NCBI GenBank assembly: GCA_025024175.1
Contig: QCXZ01000137.1
Location: forward strand, 29,317,327-29,381,326
Length of the DNA: 64,000 nt
Source of the DNA: Rhyzopertha dominica
Lineage: Eukaryota; Arthropoda; Insecta; Coleoptera; Bostrichidae
Direction: 5' to 3'
Shown here: positions 20,613 to 29,935 of the stretch, piece by piece
Layout: each line of letters begins with the position of its first letter
Numbering within the stretch: position 1 is the first letter of the stretch
The notes under the pieces: generated by a model
Told to the model about the DNA's origin: nothing
The model's input: only the letters and a program-made list of their open reading frames with translations
Database searches by the model: none
Translations under genes and position numbers: made by a program

Positions 20613-21788
20613 TTATTATACCCTTGTTTCAGTGATGGGTATTTACGCGTAATATCTAATTTTCTAGATAAAGCACTTTGGCGTAGATTTTTGAGTAGAA
20701 AATATAGATGAGTATATTATGGCTAAAGTCTATTAGGTACATGCTAAAACTAAAATGGTAATTAAATTGTTTCTAATTTCTCCGTTTTGTTGACTTTTCC
20801 ATTAATCGAATACATTGAAATTTTTAAAATTTCATAAAAATATTTTTGATATCTGGATCACATACTTGTTTAACATATATTAGTAAGTAATCGGGGTAAC
20901 CAAACGATTTTCCTACTCCTTTGGGAAACAAAAGATTACATTAGTTGAGAGTACAGTTGCAAACCGCATTATTCTCGTAGAAAACAGGTAAACAAGTCTT
21001 ACATTCCGCATTTCTCAAACGGCGCAACTAGGTTGTTCTTAATTGATTTAGGGTTTTTTTGTGCATCATGCATCAACCCTAATTCAAGTTTAAACGATTG
21101 ATTCATTAGCTGTTAGTCGAATCAAACGAATCAAGGCATGAATCGTTAAAATCGAACGACTCGCTCAAGAATGACCCAACTTCAGCCGTACGTTTTAAGT
21201 TTCTACGGTTTCCTATGCGCGCATTGCCTGCCCGTCGGAAGCCATATTGGATGGTGTAAACCTAAAAAGTCTAAAGGAGGTTATATTTTAATCTATCGTG
21301 TGTCACGTAGTGCTTTGATATCGTTTTTTTTGTATAAAAGATGGCTTGTTTTTGTAAATTTACTGATAAAAACGAAAGCACAGCTAATAATTAATTAATG
21401 TCAACCCTTAGTGCCTTACCAGTGACGATTTTATTTTTTTTCCATTGATTGTTTTCACCATTACTAAAATCCGAATTCATTTCTTTAATGAGATAAAAAC
21501 AACACGTGATTGTCAGTTTCATTTGTGCACTCAATGAATTTCTGATTTTTTGAACTGGACTCCGCGTTTAGAGAGACATACCGACTGAACTGGATTAAAG
21601 TCACAATTCGTTTTTCGAGAAGAAAAAAAAACGAAAAATTAATTTTGCTATTTGATTAAAATTATTTTCACTTATAACAATAAAATACTATTTCTTTTTC
21701 AATTAGAATTAGTTTATTTTAATAAATTTGTAGCCTCTCCTGACTAGGTGACCCCCCCCCCCTGATTTGAAAGCTGGATCCGCCCTTG

Positions 21789-21796
21789 ACAGTAGC
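21789..21796. repeat. Right target-site duplication ACAGTAGC of the hAT element
   Basis: Identical to 14274-14281 and directly abuts the right TIR. Confidence 0.9.
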
Positions 21797-21912
21797 TTCA
21801 TCAGTAACAACTCGGACAAGGATATATTTTTATGCGAATGCAACTCATTTAAGGTACCAGAAGCAGCTTTAGTACACCCATTATTTTTATAAAATAAGCT
21901 CACGTTTACACG

Positions 21913-22495
21913 TACCTGGATAGCAAACAGTATTTCGTATTAGTAACTTTAAGTGTAGTAATCAGCTACAAAATTCAATGCAATTCATATAATTCAACAA
22001 AATAATTCAATTCATACGTTGCGAAAAACATCACCGTTTAAGTAGTTTCCGTTTTTAATGCATTAGAGATCCAGTGATATGTTTTCGTTCTCTTATAACA
22101 AAACCTATTTACCAGCTACACCCACAAAAGATATACCATAATTCAATTGAGTCATTATGAACTTTTAAGGAAATAGAAAATTTGCTTATTTAAAGTTATT
22201 CATGATTTATTTGTATACATCACCCTCGAGAAACCTTCAAATTGCTGTAATACAAAGATGAGGGCTGCCAGGGGTAAAAAGTTGTTCTGACAACTTTAAT
22301 GTTACATCACAAGATGCCCCCCTCCGAAATCAAATCTATTTGTGTTTGGATTATATGAATTACTGAGCACAAAAATATACTACTTGAACTATAAGTTACA
22401 TTTAACAGGCATTAAACAAGCTTAATAGTATTTTTGACAAAATTCCGTAAATTTCCCTTGAAAACGAAATAGATAGAACCACTTTTCAATGGCGT
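21913..22495 (+). repeat. Left arm of a long inverted repeat
   Basis: Reads collinearly with the reverse complement of 25970-26599, from (T/G)TGGATAGCAAACA at the outer end to AAATAGATAG near the inner end, with small insertions and roughly 80-90 per cent local identity by eye. Confidence 0.8.
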
Positions 22496-22717
22496 ATAGT
22501 GTGCTTAACAAGGGTTAAATATCCAATTATATCATTTATAGCATGCACCCCACTTCATGTTTATACATCCTAATAAAGGAAATAGAAGACGGAATTATAA
22601 TTCTAGGGGGAGGTTTCTGATTTAAAAAGGGGCGAGATTCAATTAAGTACACAAATTAAACGTCAGCACCATTCTTCGCGCTGATGTAGTGCTAGTAAAT
22701 GTTAATGTCTCGGTATA

Positions 22718-23143
22718 GTGGACCGAACGGTGCTTTTCAGGAAACGTCGCCGCAGGAATAAATCATTTCGACTGTCGGTATATTTGAAACACGGGTTGCA
22801 AACTGCGTCAAAAGCTTTTATGCAAATTAACCGTTTTAATAAATTCAATTCCGAGGATTTAAAGCTATATTTGCTTTTGCATAATACGGCACTGATATAT
22901 AAGTTAATTACTTATTGGATTTTATTACGGGTGCAGTTTTACAATTTTGTGCCTGAGTGGTACTTTGTTTTTATTCTCCCCTCTACTTATCATGAGACCA
23001 TGGCGTTAAGGTTAAATGTAGATCTTGGTTCGGGATGCACTAAACTTAGAAGTTTTAAAGGATTGAAAATTAAATTAGTCGTCATGCTGGTATTCGCTCC
23101 GCAGAAGCATGCAAAAACCCCAAACCATAAGCTTTCAGAATAA
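22718..23143 (+). CDS. Unrecognised ORF (141 aa) inside the long inverted-repeat element
   Basis: I do not recognise this protein. It starts MDRTVLFRKRRRRNKSF, with a basic patch at residues 9-15, has a hydrophobic middle (about 62-90) and ends at a TAA at 23141-23143. A second ORF begins 6 bases later in another frame. Two open frames of this length in tandem between inverted arms, in an AT-rich background, could be the element's own coding part, perhaps one frame-shifted gene, or could be chance. No catalytic motif is visible. Confidence 0.3.
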   Translation: MDRTVLFRKRRRRNKSFRLSVYLKHGLQTASKAFMQINRFNKFNSEDLKLYLLLHNTALIYKLITYWILLRVQFYNFVPEWYFVFILPSTYHETMALRLNVDLGSGCTKLRSFKGLKIKLVVMLVFAPQKHAKTPNHKLSE

Positions 23144-23148
23144 ACATT

Positions 23149-23628
23149 TTGCGTCAGGAATCAGTTAGGTGTAGCTCCAAGAAGGATTTCAGTGCGAGAA
23201 TTAAGTCTGAGTACCTTGACGTTATTCAGTTAATTCTTTTATGTTTCGCTGGACATTTTATACTTAAATCTTTAGAAAAATCGTACAATACCGCATTTAG
23301 ATACGTTAAATTATTCGTATATCGAAAAACAATGGAAGGTGCCATCAAAATTAATATTACAATTCCACTGAAAAGCGATTTTTGCGAATTGATGAAAAAA
23401 GAAAATTCATGTTCCTTAGTATTAAAGACCACTATTTTTAATCAACAAAGATGTGTCAGTATGTCCATACTGACGTTTAAACATCTAGATTCAATGACAT
23501 GGTCTGTCGAGGTATACACGTATACCGTCATACCTATGGCCTTTGGTTTACCATTAGCATGTCGCGCGTCGCGTCGCCGTCATATTACTCGTATTTCTAT
23601 TTCACCCAGTAACGCTCAATGCAAATGA
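23149..23628 (+). CDS. Unrecognised ORF (159 aa) inside the long inverted-repeat element
   Basis: Not recognised. It follows the 141-aa ORF by 5 bases in another frame. Residues 61-70 (KTMEGAIKIN) start an alternating hydrophobic stretch; near the C-terminus are CRASRRRHITR and a Ser-rich end. It lies 200 bases left of the (CAAT)n-tailed insertion, so a longer original frame could have been cut. Coding status is uncertain. Confidence 0.3.
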   Translation: MRQESVRCSSKKDFSARIKSEYLDVIQLILLCFAGHFILKSLEKSYNTAFRYVKLFVYRKTMEGAIKINITIPLKSDFCELMKKENSCSLVLKTTIFNQQRCVSMSILTFKHLDSMTWSVEVYTYTVIPMAFGLPLACRASRRRHITRISISPSNAQCK

Positions 23629-23813
23629 TATTCTATACATAAGCAAAAATGATAAAGGACTGAAATGAACACTAATTTTGTATTTGATGTATGAAAATTG
23701 TACCTACTAGCGTGTTGTCGCTTTTTCATAAATTATTCATAACATATGTACGTCAATCGTTTAAGCTTAAAAGAAAAATTTTAAAAGTTAATGCAAACAT
23801 AGTAATTAAATTA

Positions 23814-23831
23814 TGGTCCGCATGTGGATTA
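23814..23831. repeat. Left 18-bp target-site duplication
   Basis: TGGTCCGCATGTGGATTA, repeated exactly at 25266-25283, brackets the insertion 23832-25265. Confidence 0.85.
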
Positions 23832-23833
23832 AG

Positions 23834-23864
<31 letters not shown>

Positions 23865-25265
23865 CCAGCGTACGGTCAACATTTCTGCCACTCCCGGATA
23901 TACCGCCGGGCCGGCCGTCTACGCTGGGTTGGAGGGGTGCATGCTGATTGCTAGTAGTGCGACTGCCAAGCGCATGTTAAGGAAATATAAGGACTGGAAT
24001 GGAGAGGTTACATTCATTTTCTTTTAATGTTTTTTTTGGTGCTGTTGACATCATTGTTCCACATCAGAGTAGCTCGATTAATTTCTTGTTCCTTATCATT
24101 TCTAGCTATTATTCTTCATTTCTCCCTGTCTACTGAATTATCCTCTCTATAGTTATTTTCGATGTAAAGTACGGTCTTCCTCTTTTTCGTTGGTCTTCGC
24201 TTAGTTCCCAGGTCTTCCTTAATATGTGGTCTGCTTCTCTCCTCGATGTATAACTAGTATTTCGTCGCGTATGTCTCTATTCTTTTTATCATAGTTCTGC
24301 TATCCGAGAGTTCCGCTTTTGCCGCACGCGTGGTATGTATTTGGTTGAATGATATTTTTGCCTTAGATTGTCATTTTGTTATTTCTTGAGTTATTTGCCT
24401 ATGCACTGCGTTCGCTCTTCTGTCGGTTGGGACTTGTACACCTACAATGAATACTGTTTCCGTCTTCCAGGACTTTATGTACCACTATTGTGTACTTTCT
24501 TGAATACACTTAACTAGATACACGAAACTACTTCACTATAGCGACAGCAACAACAGTAATAGTAACATAAACATAAGTACATAACACTGGAACACAGTGT
24601 GAATTAAACTCTTCCAATTTTATGTAGTTGCTCGATTTTTGTAGCTTGTTTCGATTACTCTTTCATGATGATGTTGACGTTTCCTTGTGTGATTTCGTCT
24701 ATGTTTGTCCGATAGCTTGCTGGAGCTCTACGTCGGATGATGTACAACGGGATCATAGTGGTTACCTTTACTCCCTCTTTCTGGTGTTGCCGCTAAGATT
24801 TCTTCTGAAACCATTTTGTTCTACGTCGTTTATGAGTGCTGAGACTCTTTTGAGTTGTACTTTGACCGTAGACCTTGAACAGTTTCTTCCAAGCTGCTTC
24901 CGAACTTCAACATCTTTTACAGATTTTTTTCTTATTTTGCTTGCCCGATTTTGTTTTATTGCTGGACAATGTTCTCCCATATATTTATTTGTGGTCCGCA
25001 GGCGGTTTCTGTTCCACAAAGTACCTGACTGCGGTCGCTTTCGGTCCAGGCGAGTTCCCATATGTGGTAACAGGTACATCCAGGTATACGGGTGCTCAGG
25101 TACGCAAGCACCACTTTCACCACGCTAAGCACTTGTTCCCGCTATATAACCGTGAAACACTCACTATGTGAACAGTTTAGTTTATTAATCACAAGCACTT
25201 GTAGTAGAGCTCAGAGAGCCGTTCGAATACACGTCTGTCTCCGACCAGGGCCCAAACCGAACCCC
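23832..25265 (-). mobile_element. Non-LTR-type retroelement insertion, 1.43 kb, (CAAT)n tail, family unknown
   Basis: The insert is bounded by an 18-bp perfect duplication. On the minus strand it ends in about six CAAT units (plus strand 23835-23862), the layout of target-primed reverse transcription. It is GC-richer than its surroundings. A 103-codon minus frame (24768-25079) is Lys/Arg-rich; the rest shows no reverse transcriptase motif that I can read, so it is either a non-autonomous element or an internally deleted LINE. It sits inside the long inverted-repeat element and is therefore younger. Confidence 0.7.
24768..25079 (-). CDS. Unrecognised basic ORF (103 aa) near the 5' end of the (CAAT)n-tailed element
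   Basis: Begins at an ATG about 190 bases into the element in its own orientation and is rich in Arg, Lys and Asn (DRKRPQSGTLWNRNRLR, then SKIRKKSVKDVEVRKQLGR). The position and basic nature would suit an ORF1-like nucleic-acid-binding protein, but no zinc knuckle, RRM or coiled coil is evident. Could be a chance frame. Confidence 0.3.
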   Translation of the reverse strand: MYLLPHMGTRLDRKRPQSGTLWNRNRLRTTNKYMGEHCPAIKQNRASKIRKKSVKDVEVRKQLGRNCSRSTVKVQLKRVSALINDVEQNGFRRNLSGNTRKRE

Positions 25266-25283
25266 TGGTCCGCATGTGGATTA
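25266..25283. repeat. Right 18-bp target-site duplication
   Basis: Exact copy of 23814-23831. Confidence 0.85.
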
Positions 25284-25969
25284 TAGATGTTGTTAAATTG
25301 TTAGTCTTCTACATAATAAGTTATAAGACAGTATATTATTTAAGGTGTCAGCTCAAAATCCAAATTTTTTTTTAATAATATTAATCGGAAATAATAAGAA
25401 AACAAAAACAACAGTTTGGCCAAAACAGGTAAAATGCATGAATACTGCCAATATTTACTTTTGTTAGTATAGTATTATACATCCGCCGCTTCTGTGTACA
25501 AATTTATAACCCTGTTCAAAACACCTGTTTGGTGGACTAAAAGCAAGAAGTGGTTTTGGAAATGCATACATATTTAACTCAAGTGTGCTTCAAAGCAAAA
25601 AGGTCTGAGATGGCGGACACATTTATCTTAAATACGTGGTAGAGAAGGTTTTTGAGCTAAAATGAATACTTCAAGGTAATTTTATTTCCATGGACTCTTT
25701 TTTTTAGCTTGGCTGTTCCTGTACTTATCGACTGTAATACACGTCGTAGTTCGTAAAGCCACCGCTGGATGACGTTAAAATATCTTTACAAAGTGACCCC
25801 TAAAATGTGGTGTAAGCGCAGACATCGTATCGTTTATGTAGACGGCTAAATCTTATGGTATACGTGAGAAAATTTTGTGACGACCAGTAAGTCGCCATGT
25901 TGCTCGTTTGTAGGGCAGCGAATCTGCGCGGTAACTCGCAAGTGTGACCGGATGTCTGGTAGGTGCCGT

Positions 25970-26599
25970 CGAAAAGTAACTATCTATTTCTTTTTCAAGG
26001 GAAGGTTACGTAATTTTGTCAAAAATACTATTAGGCTTTTTTAATACCTGTTAAGTAAAACTTATAGTTCAAATAGTATACTTTTGCGCTCAGAAATTCC
26101 TGTAATCCAGAAACAAATAGATTTTATTTCGGAGGAGGACATCTTGTGATGTAACATTAGAAATTGTCAGAACAACCCTCTACTCCTAGCAGCCCTCATC
26201 TTATTATCTCAGCAATTTGAAGGTTTCTCGAGGGTGATTTTGAAAATGTGTACAAAAAAAAATGATTTTTTTTTAGAAACATTAATAACTTTTAAAACGC
26301 AAATTTTCCATTTGCTTAAAAGTTGATAATGACTCGATTGAATTGTTGTATTTGTTTTGTGGGTGTAGCTGGTAAATAGGTTTTGTTATAAGAGAACGAA
26401 AACATATCACTGGATCCCTAATGCATTAAAAACCGAAACTATGTAAACTGTGTTCAATTTCATACCTTTCTGATGTTTTTCACAACGTATGAATTTAATT
26501 ATTTTGTTGAATTATGTACATTGCATTGAATTTTGTAGCTGATTAGTACGTAACGTTAAAAGTTACTAATGCAAAATAGTGTTTGCTATCCACATACCT
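25970..26599 (-). repeat. Right arm of the long inverted repeat
   Basis: Reverse complement of 21913-22495 with indels. The outer end has TGTTTGCTATCCACATACC; the inner end is near 25970. The two arms enclose 3.5 kb, or about 2.0 kb after subtracting the nested insertion. Confidence 0.8.
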
Positions 26600-26749
26600 A
26601 ACACCCATGCCCTGAGTAGGCTTCAACGACTTCCTGGACCAGAAGCCGATATGTTATGCCCTGCTTTGCTTCAGGCTTCCGCGGGCGTTATATGTAGACC
26701 TGGGTTTCCGGGATCTGCTCTGCGTTGTCAAATGTTGATCCTCAACTGG

Positions 26750-27560
26750 ACCGTTGAATTGTTATCACGTTTCGGCACGGTTTTACGTACCATCTTCAGT
26801 TCTTCTCTTCTGTGCTGCTGCTGTTTTGCTCCGCGTTACACGGCTACAGCTGCTGCTGCTGGAGGTATATATACATTTCCGGTTTCACGCTTCGATGCGC
26901 TTGGTTAGCTTCCCGATTGACTGGTTATTCTGTTTGGACGGTTGTTGGATGCTGTTGTCCGCGTCCATGTATTGAGGGCTGGTTTCCAGGTGGGTGGTAA
27001 TCTTTGTATGTCATCTCTTGTATTTAAGCTGTTTGGTCTTCTCTTGATCTTGATGGCTTCTCTGATGTATTCGAAGCTCGCTATAACTTTGGTGTTATCG
27101 AAGTCTATCTGATGCAAAGTAGTTCTCACATGTTGTGCTAGAGATGACGATATTTCCATTTTCCTGACAGCATTTTGGTGTGCTTCTCGTCGTATGTTGA
27201 TCGTCCTGTTGCCTTGTCCCACGTAGCTGCCTTCACAGCCTTTACAAGTAATTTCGTAGACTTCTTGTACTTATAGGACTATCTTCGTCTTGCCTTTCGG
27301 AAGTATGTGGCTTATCTTTCTCGATGTGGTAAACGTGGTCTCAAAGTTGTTCTTCTTCAAGATTCTGCTGACTCTCTCTGTAGTTCCTTTGATATGTGGT
27401 AGGTGAGGTCTACAGGTTTGGTTTATTCTTCTGCTGGGTCCCTCCGTCGCCGTGGTCTTTGCGCCTTTTTGGTGTCTTTTTTTAAATCCGTTCTGCTGTT
27501 GTATTGGTTAACTTTATTTCGGTAGGTCTACTTTCTATATCCGTTGAGCGTTCCGATCAC
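26750..27560 (-). mobile_element. Penelope-like element, left copy of a head-to-head pair
   Basis: On the minus strand the GIY-YIG region reads EVYEITCKGCEGSYVGQGNR (about 27200-27270), followed in the open frame 27222-26905 by SSLAQHVRTTLHQIDFDNTK, then REAIKIKRRPNSLNTRDD, and PTWKPAL, the usual PLE tail. Upstream (to about 27480) is a decayed connector with TERVSRILKKN. A stop precedes the GIY half, and the Ile of GIY/YIG is partly replaced, so it is inactive. A hammerhead-like remnant lies in its 3' region at 26770-26799. The pair mate is at 27561-28320. Confidence 0.75.
26770..26799 (-). ncRNA. Hammerhead-like remnant in the PLE 3' region (cleavage site lost)
   Basis: Minus strand: core CUGAAGA (26799-26793), one extra U, stem II GGUACG/CGUGCC (6 bp with one wobble), then GAAA (26773-26770). 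The base at the cleavage position is G and no stem I is evident, so this looks like a decayed copy. Confidence 0.45.
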
Positions 27561-28320
27561 GAGATCGAACTCTTAACGGATACAGAAAACAGAGTTACAG
27601 AAATGAAGAGAACCAAAACAACGCTACAGCGGAGCGGATTTTCCAAAAAAATGCATCAAAAGGGCGCTAAGTCCACGTCGACAGAGGGACCCAGCAGAAG
27701 AAGAAACCAAACCTGCAGCCAAAGCTCACCTACCATATAACAAAGGAACTACATAGAGAGTCAGCAGAATCTTGAAGAAGAACAAGAATGAGACCACATT
27801 TACCACATCGAGAAAGACAAGCCGGATGCTTCCGAGTGCAAAGAGGAAGATAGATAAAAAATCTATTAAATTCCATGTAAATAATGTGAAGGCAGTACGT
27901 AGGATAAACCAACAGGAGGATCAACGTACGACGCGAAGTACACCAAAATGCTGTCAGAAAAATGGAAACATCATCTTTAGCAGAAGATATAAGAAGTGCT
28001 TCGCAGGAGACAGACTTCGATAACACCAAAGTTATAGCGAGCATAGAACACAAAACCAAACGTATCATCATAGAAGCCATCGAAATAGAGAGAAGACCAA
28101 ACAGCTTTAGTACAAGAGACGACACACAGAGATTACCACTTACCTGGAAACCAGCCCTCAATACAAAAACAAGGACACCGACAACTGCATTCGACAATCG
28201 TTCAAACAGAATATCCAGTCAAACGGGAAGCCAACCAAGGCGGGAGTCACCCATAATCGGTAAAAGTTCACCCAAAGTATTACTATTCAATGTTTGTGGA
28301 CAATTTTGGTAATGCAAACC
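27561..28320 (+). mobile_element. Penelope-like element, right copy of the head-to-head pair
   Basis: Plus-strand copy of the same PLE family as 26750-27560. From the junction outward both copies share the connector (GGACCCAGCAGAAGAA, then TCAGCAGAATCTTGAAGAAG) and the tail: here ETDFDNTKVIASIEH, EAIEIERRPNSFSTRDD and LTWKPALN in the frame 27962-28312. The GIY-YIG centre is scrambled by frameshifts, so it is dead. The centre near 27554-27567 is itself palindromic (CGATC-ACGA-GATCG), with further matched arms outside it. Confidence 0.7.
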
Positions 28321-29935
28321 GACCGATAGAAAAGTAATGGTAGGAGAATAAGTATTTGTTGAATTGGAACATGCGTTCTCATATTAATTCAAGATTATAC
28401 ACAACAGCAAAATAGCTGCAGCAACGATTAGGTATCTAAACAGTGCACCGACTAGGGTAGAAGGATTATTTTACTTCTGTCTACCACAGTGAGATGTCGC
28501 GGATTTGTATTTATTCATTATTTATTTTTCGTATATATAAGAGTCTGTAAGAGCTTCTACGGTCAAAAAAGTCTGCCAGTAATTTCTTCGCTGCTTTTAT
28601 TGTAAGTAGATTCTATTAAAGCGTTTGCCAGCAGTTTATCCTGTCAGCCGACTGTAAAATCGTTGTGCAAGTCCCGCCGCAGTTTTGCATGTCTTGTAGC
28701 CGACAGCAGTTTGCGTATTCAGATCTTGTGTATAACTTTTTAACCCCAAGCGTACGACATCGAACCGGAAAAAATACACTGAATCTGAAAACTTTTGGTC
28801 AACAACTCCCCGACAGCCGGAGTTTAACATAAATTCCCCATTTCACCCTAAACTAAACATTTGTTCACGAAGTTGGATTTCTACAATGCGAACTAACTAG
28901 TCGTCAGCTTTGTTTGCTATAGGGTGTCTGTTAAATTGAGATTTAGCTGGCATGTGTCAGATGCTTAAACTGATGGGCTGCGGGAACAGATTTCCTGCGA
29001 ATTGCGGTAGCCTCGTTTAAATCATCTCAGAAATTGATCGCACTCCAGTGCACGACTAGTATCGGAGCATCCCAATTATTAAAGGTGGATCAGATGTTAC
29101 CAAGAGATGATTTCATATGTAATCAAATCATAACCGCGGATAAAATTAGCCTTATCTATTTGGTAAGTATAGGTAACTGAACTCACACTTAACATTTTCA
29201 ATTCAATTAAATTCAATTAAAGGGTTTTAATTATCAAAATGAGAGAATCGCTAAAAATCTTTAGGAAAGATCTTTTTATCTAACAGTTACTGCGTAAGGG
29301 CACATTGGGATTGATTCAGGCGTAAACATATTTTGCTTAATTTGATTCGTTCTCGATATGCAGACTTTCTTTCAAATTTAGTCCATTTATGTTAAAGTAT
29401 TTAGGTATTTAGGTTACTATAACTATCGAAAAATAATTTGTTTCGCAGCATAGTTGTCTTAAATTAACGTTTTCAGAGATAATAAAATGGTGGATTTTTA
29501 AATAGAACGCTTTGTATATTCTTAGGCCATAAAATTCATTCACCCATTCAAAAATGTAACATCTATTAAAATAAATTTTCTATCTATATATCAATAAATT
29601 GTAAGTATTTCTGCAAATTCGGTTAAATAGAATTTTATAAATACATACTCCTAGTCCTCTATGTCCATATATTAGTAAAAAAAATTCCTTTACACTTTTT
29701 TAACGTTAATTTAGAACAACGAACAAAAAACCATGCAAGAAAGCGTAGTGCTAGAAAATATCCAAGCCACCTCTATTATCAAGTGTCTCAAGAAAGCTTA
29801 CAGAATTTTAAAACAGACATATATTTTTAATTATTTTTTCTATAGTAAAATGGGGAAGGAAGAAAAGGATTTTTTACATCTAGAAAAACCTCATTCGTCA
29901 TCCAGTATCACCACATGTTTAACACATTCTAATTG
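28321..29935. other. Non-coding stretch, nothing supported
   Basis: No long or recognisable frame and no bounded repeat. A 72-codon frame at 29733-29951 resembles nothing I know. Confidence 0.45.

Larger units (their letters stand above)
14619..21184. mobile_element. Possible second hAT-like element nested inside the first (weak)
   Basis: Starting at 14619, TAGAGCTGAGAC followed by repeated GATTCGAATC-type motifs resembles the ends of another hAT group (compare the 40999-42023 element). On the other side of the Gypsy, 21085-21184 is rich in the same CGAATC/GATTCG motifs and ends in a sequence that matches the complement of the start at 7 of 12 positions. No target duplication is visible, so the boundaries are tentative. 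Confidence 0.3.
14282..21788. mobile_element. hAT-type DNA transposon, non-autonomous, carrying a nested Gypsy element
   Basis: A perfect 15-bp terminal inverted repeat, CAAGGGCGGATCCAG, begins at 14282 and ends at 21788, flanked by the identical 8-bp duplication ACAGTAGC. The 8-bp TSD and a CA-GGGCGGATCCA end are typical of hAT elements. Without the Gypsy insertion (5725 bp including its TSD) the element is about 1.78 kb. Its own parts (14297-14887 and 20617-21773) hold no transposase that I can read. G-rich and C-rich runs sit just inside both ends (near 14297-14330 and 21751-21763). It moved before the Gypsy arrived. Confidence 0.85.

Noticed and set aside
22741..22765. CAGGAAACGTCGCC, similar to hammerhead 3' text
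   Set aside because: No core or stem II upstream; chance match.
26579..27000. Plus-strand Cys/Leu-rich frames of 60-109 codons
   Set aside because: They lie antisense to the minus-strand PLE copy and resemble no protein.
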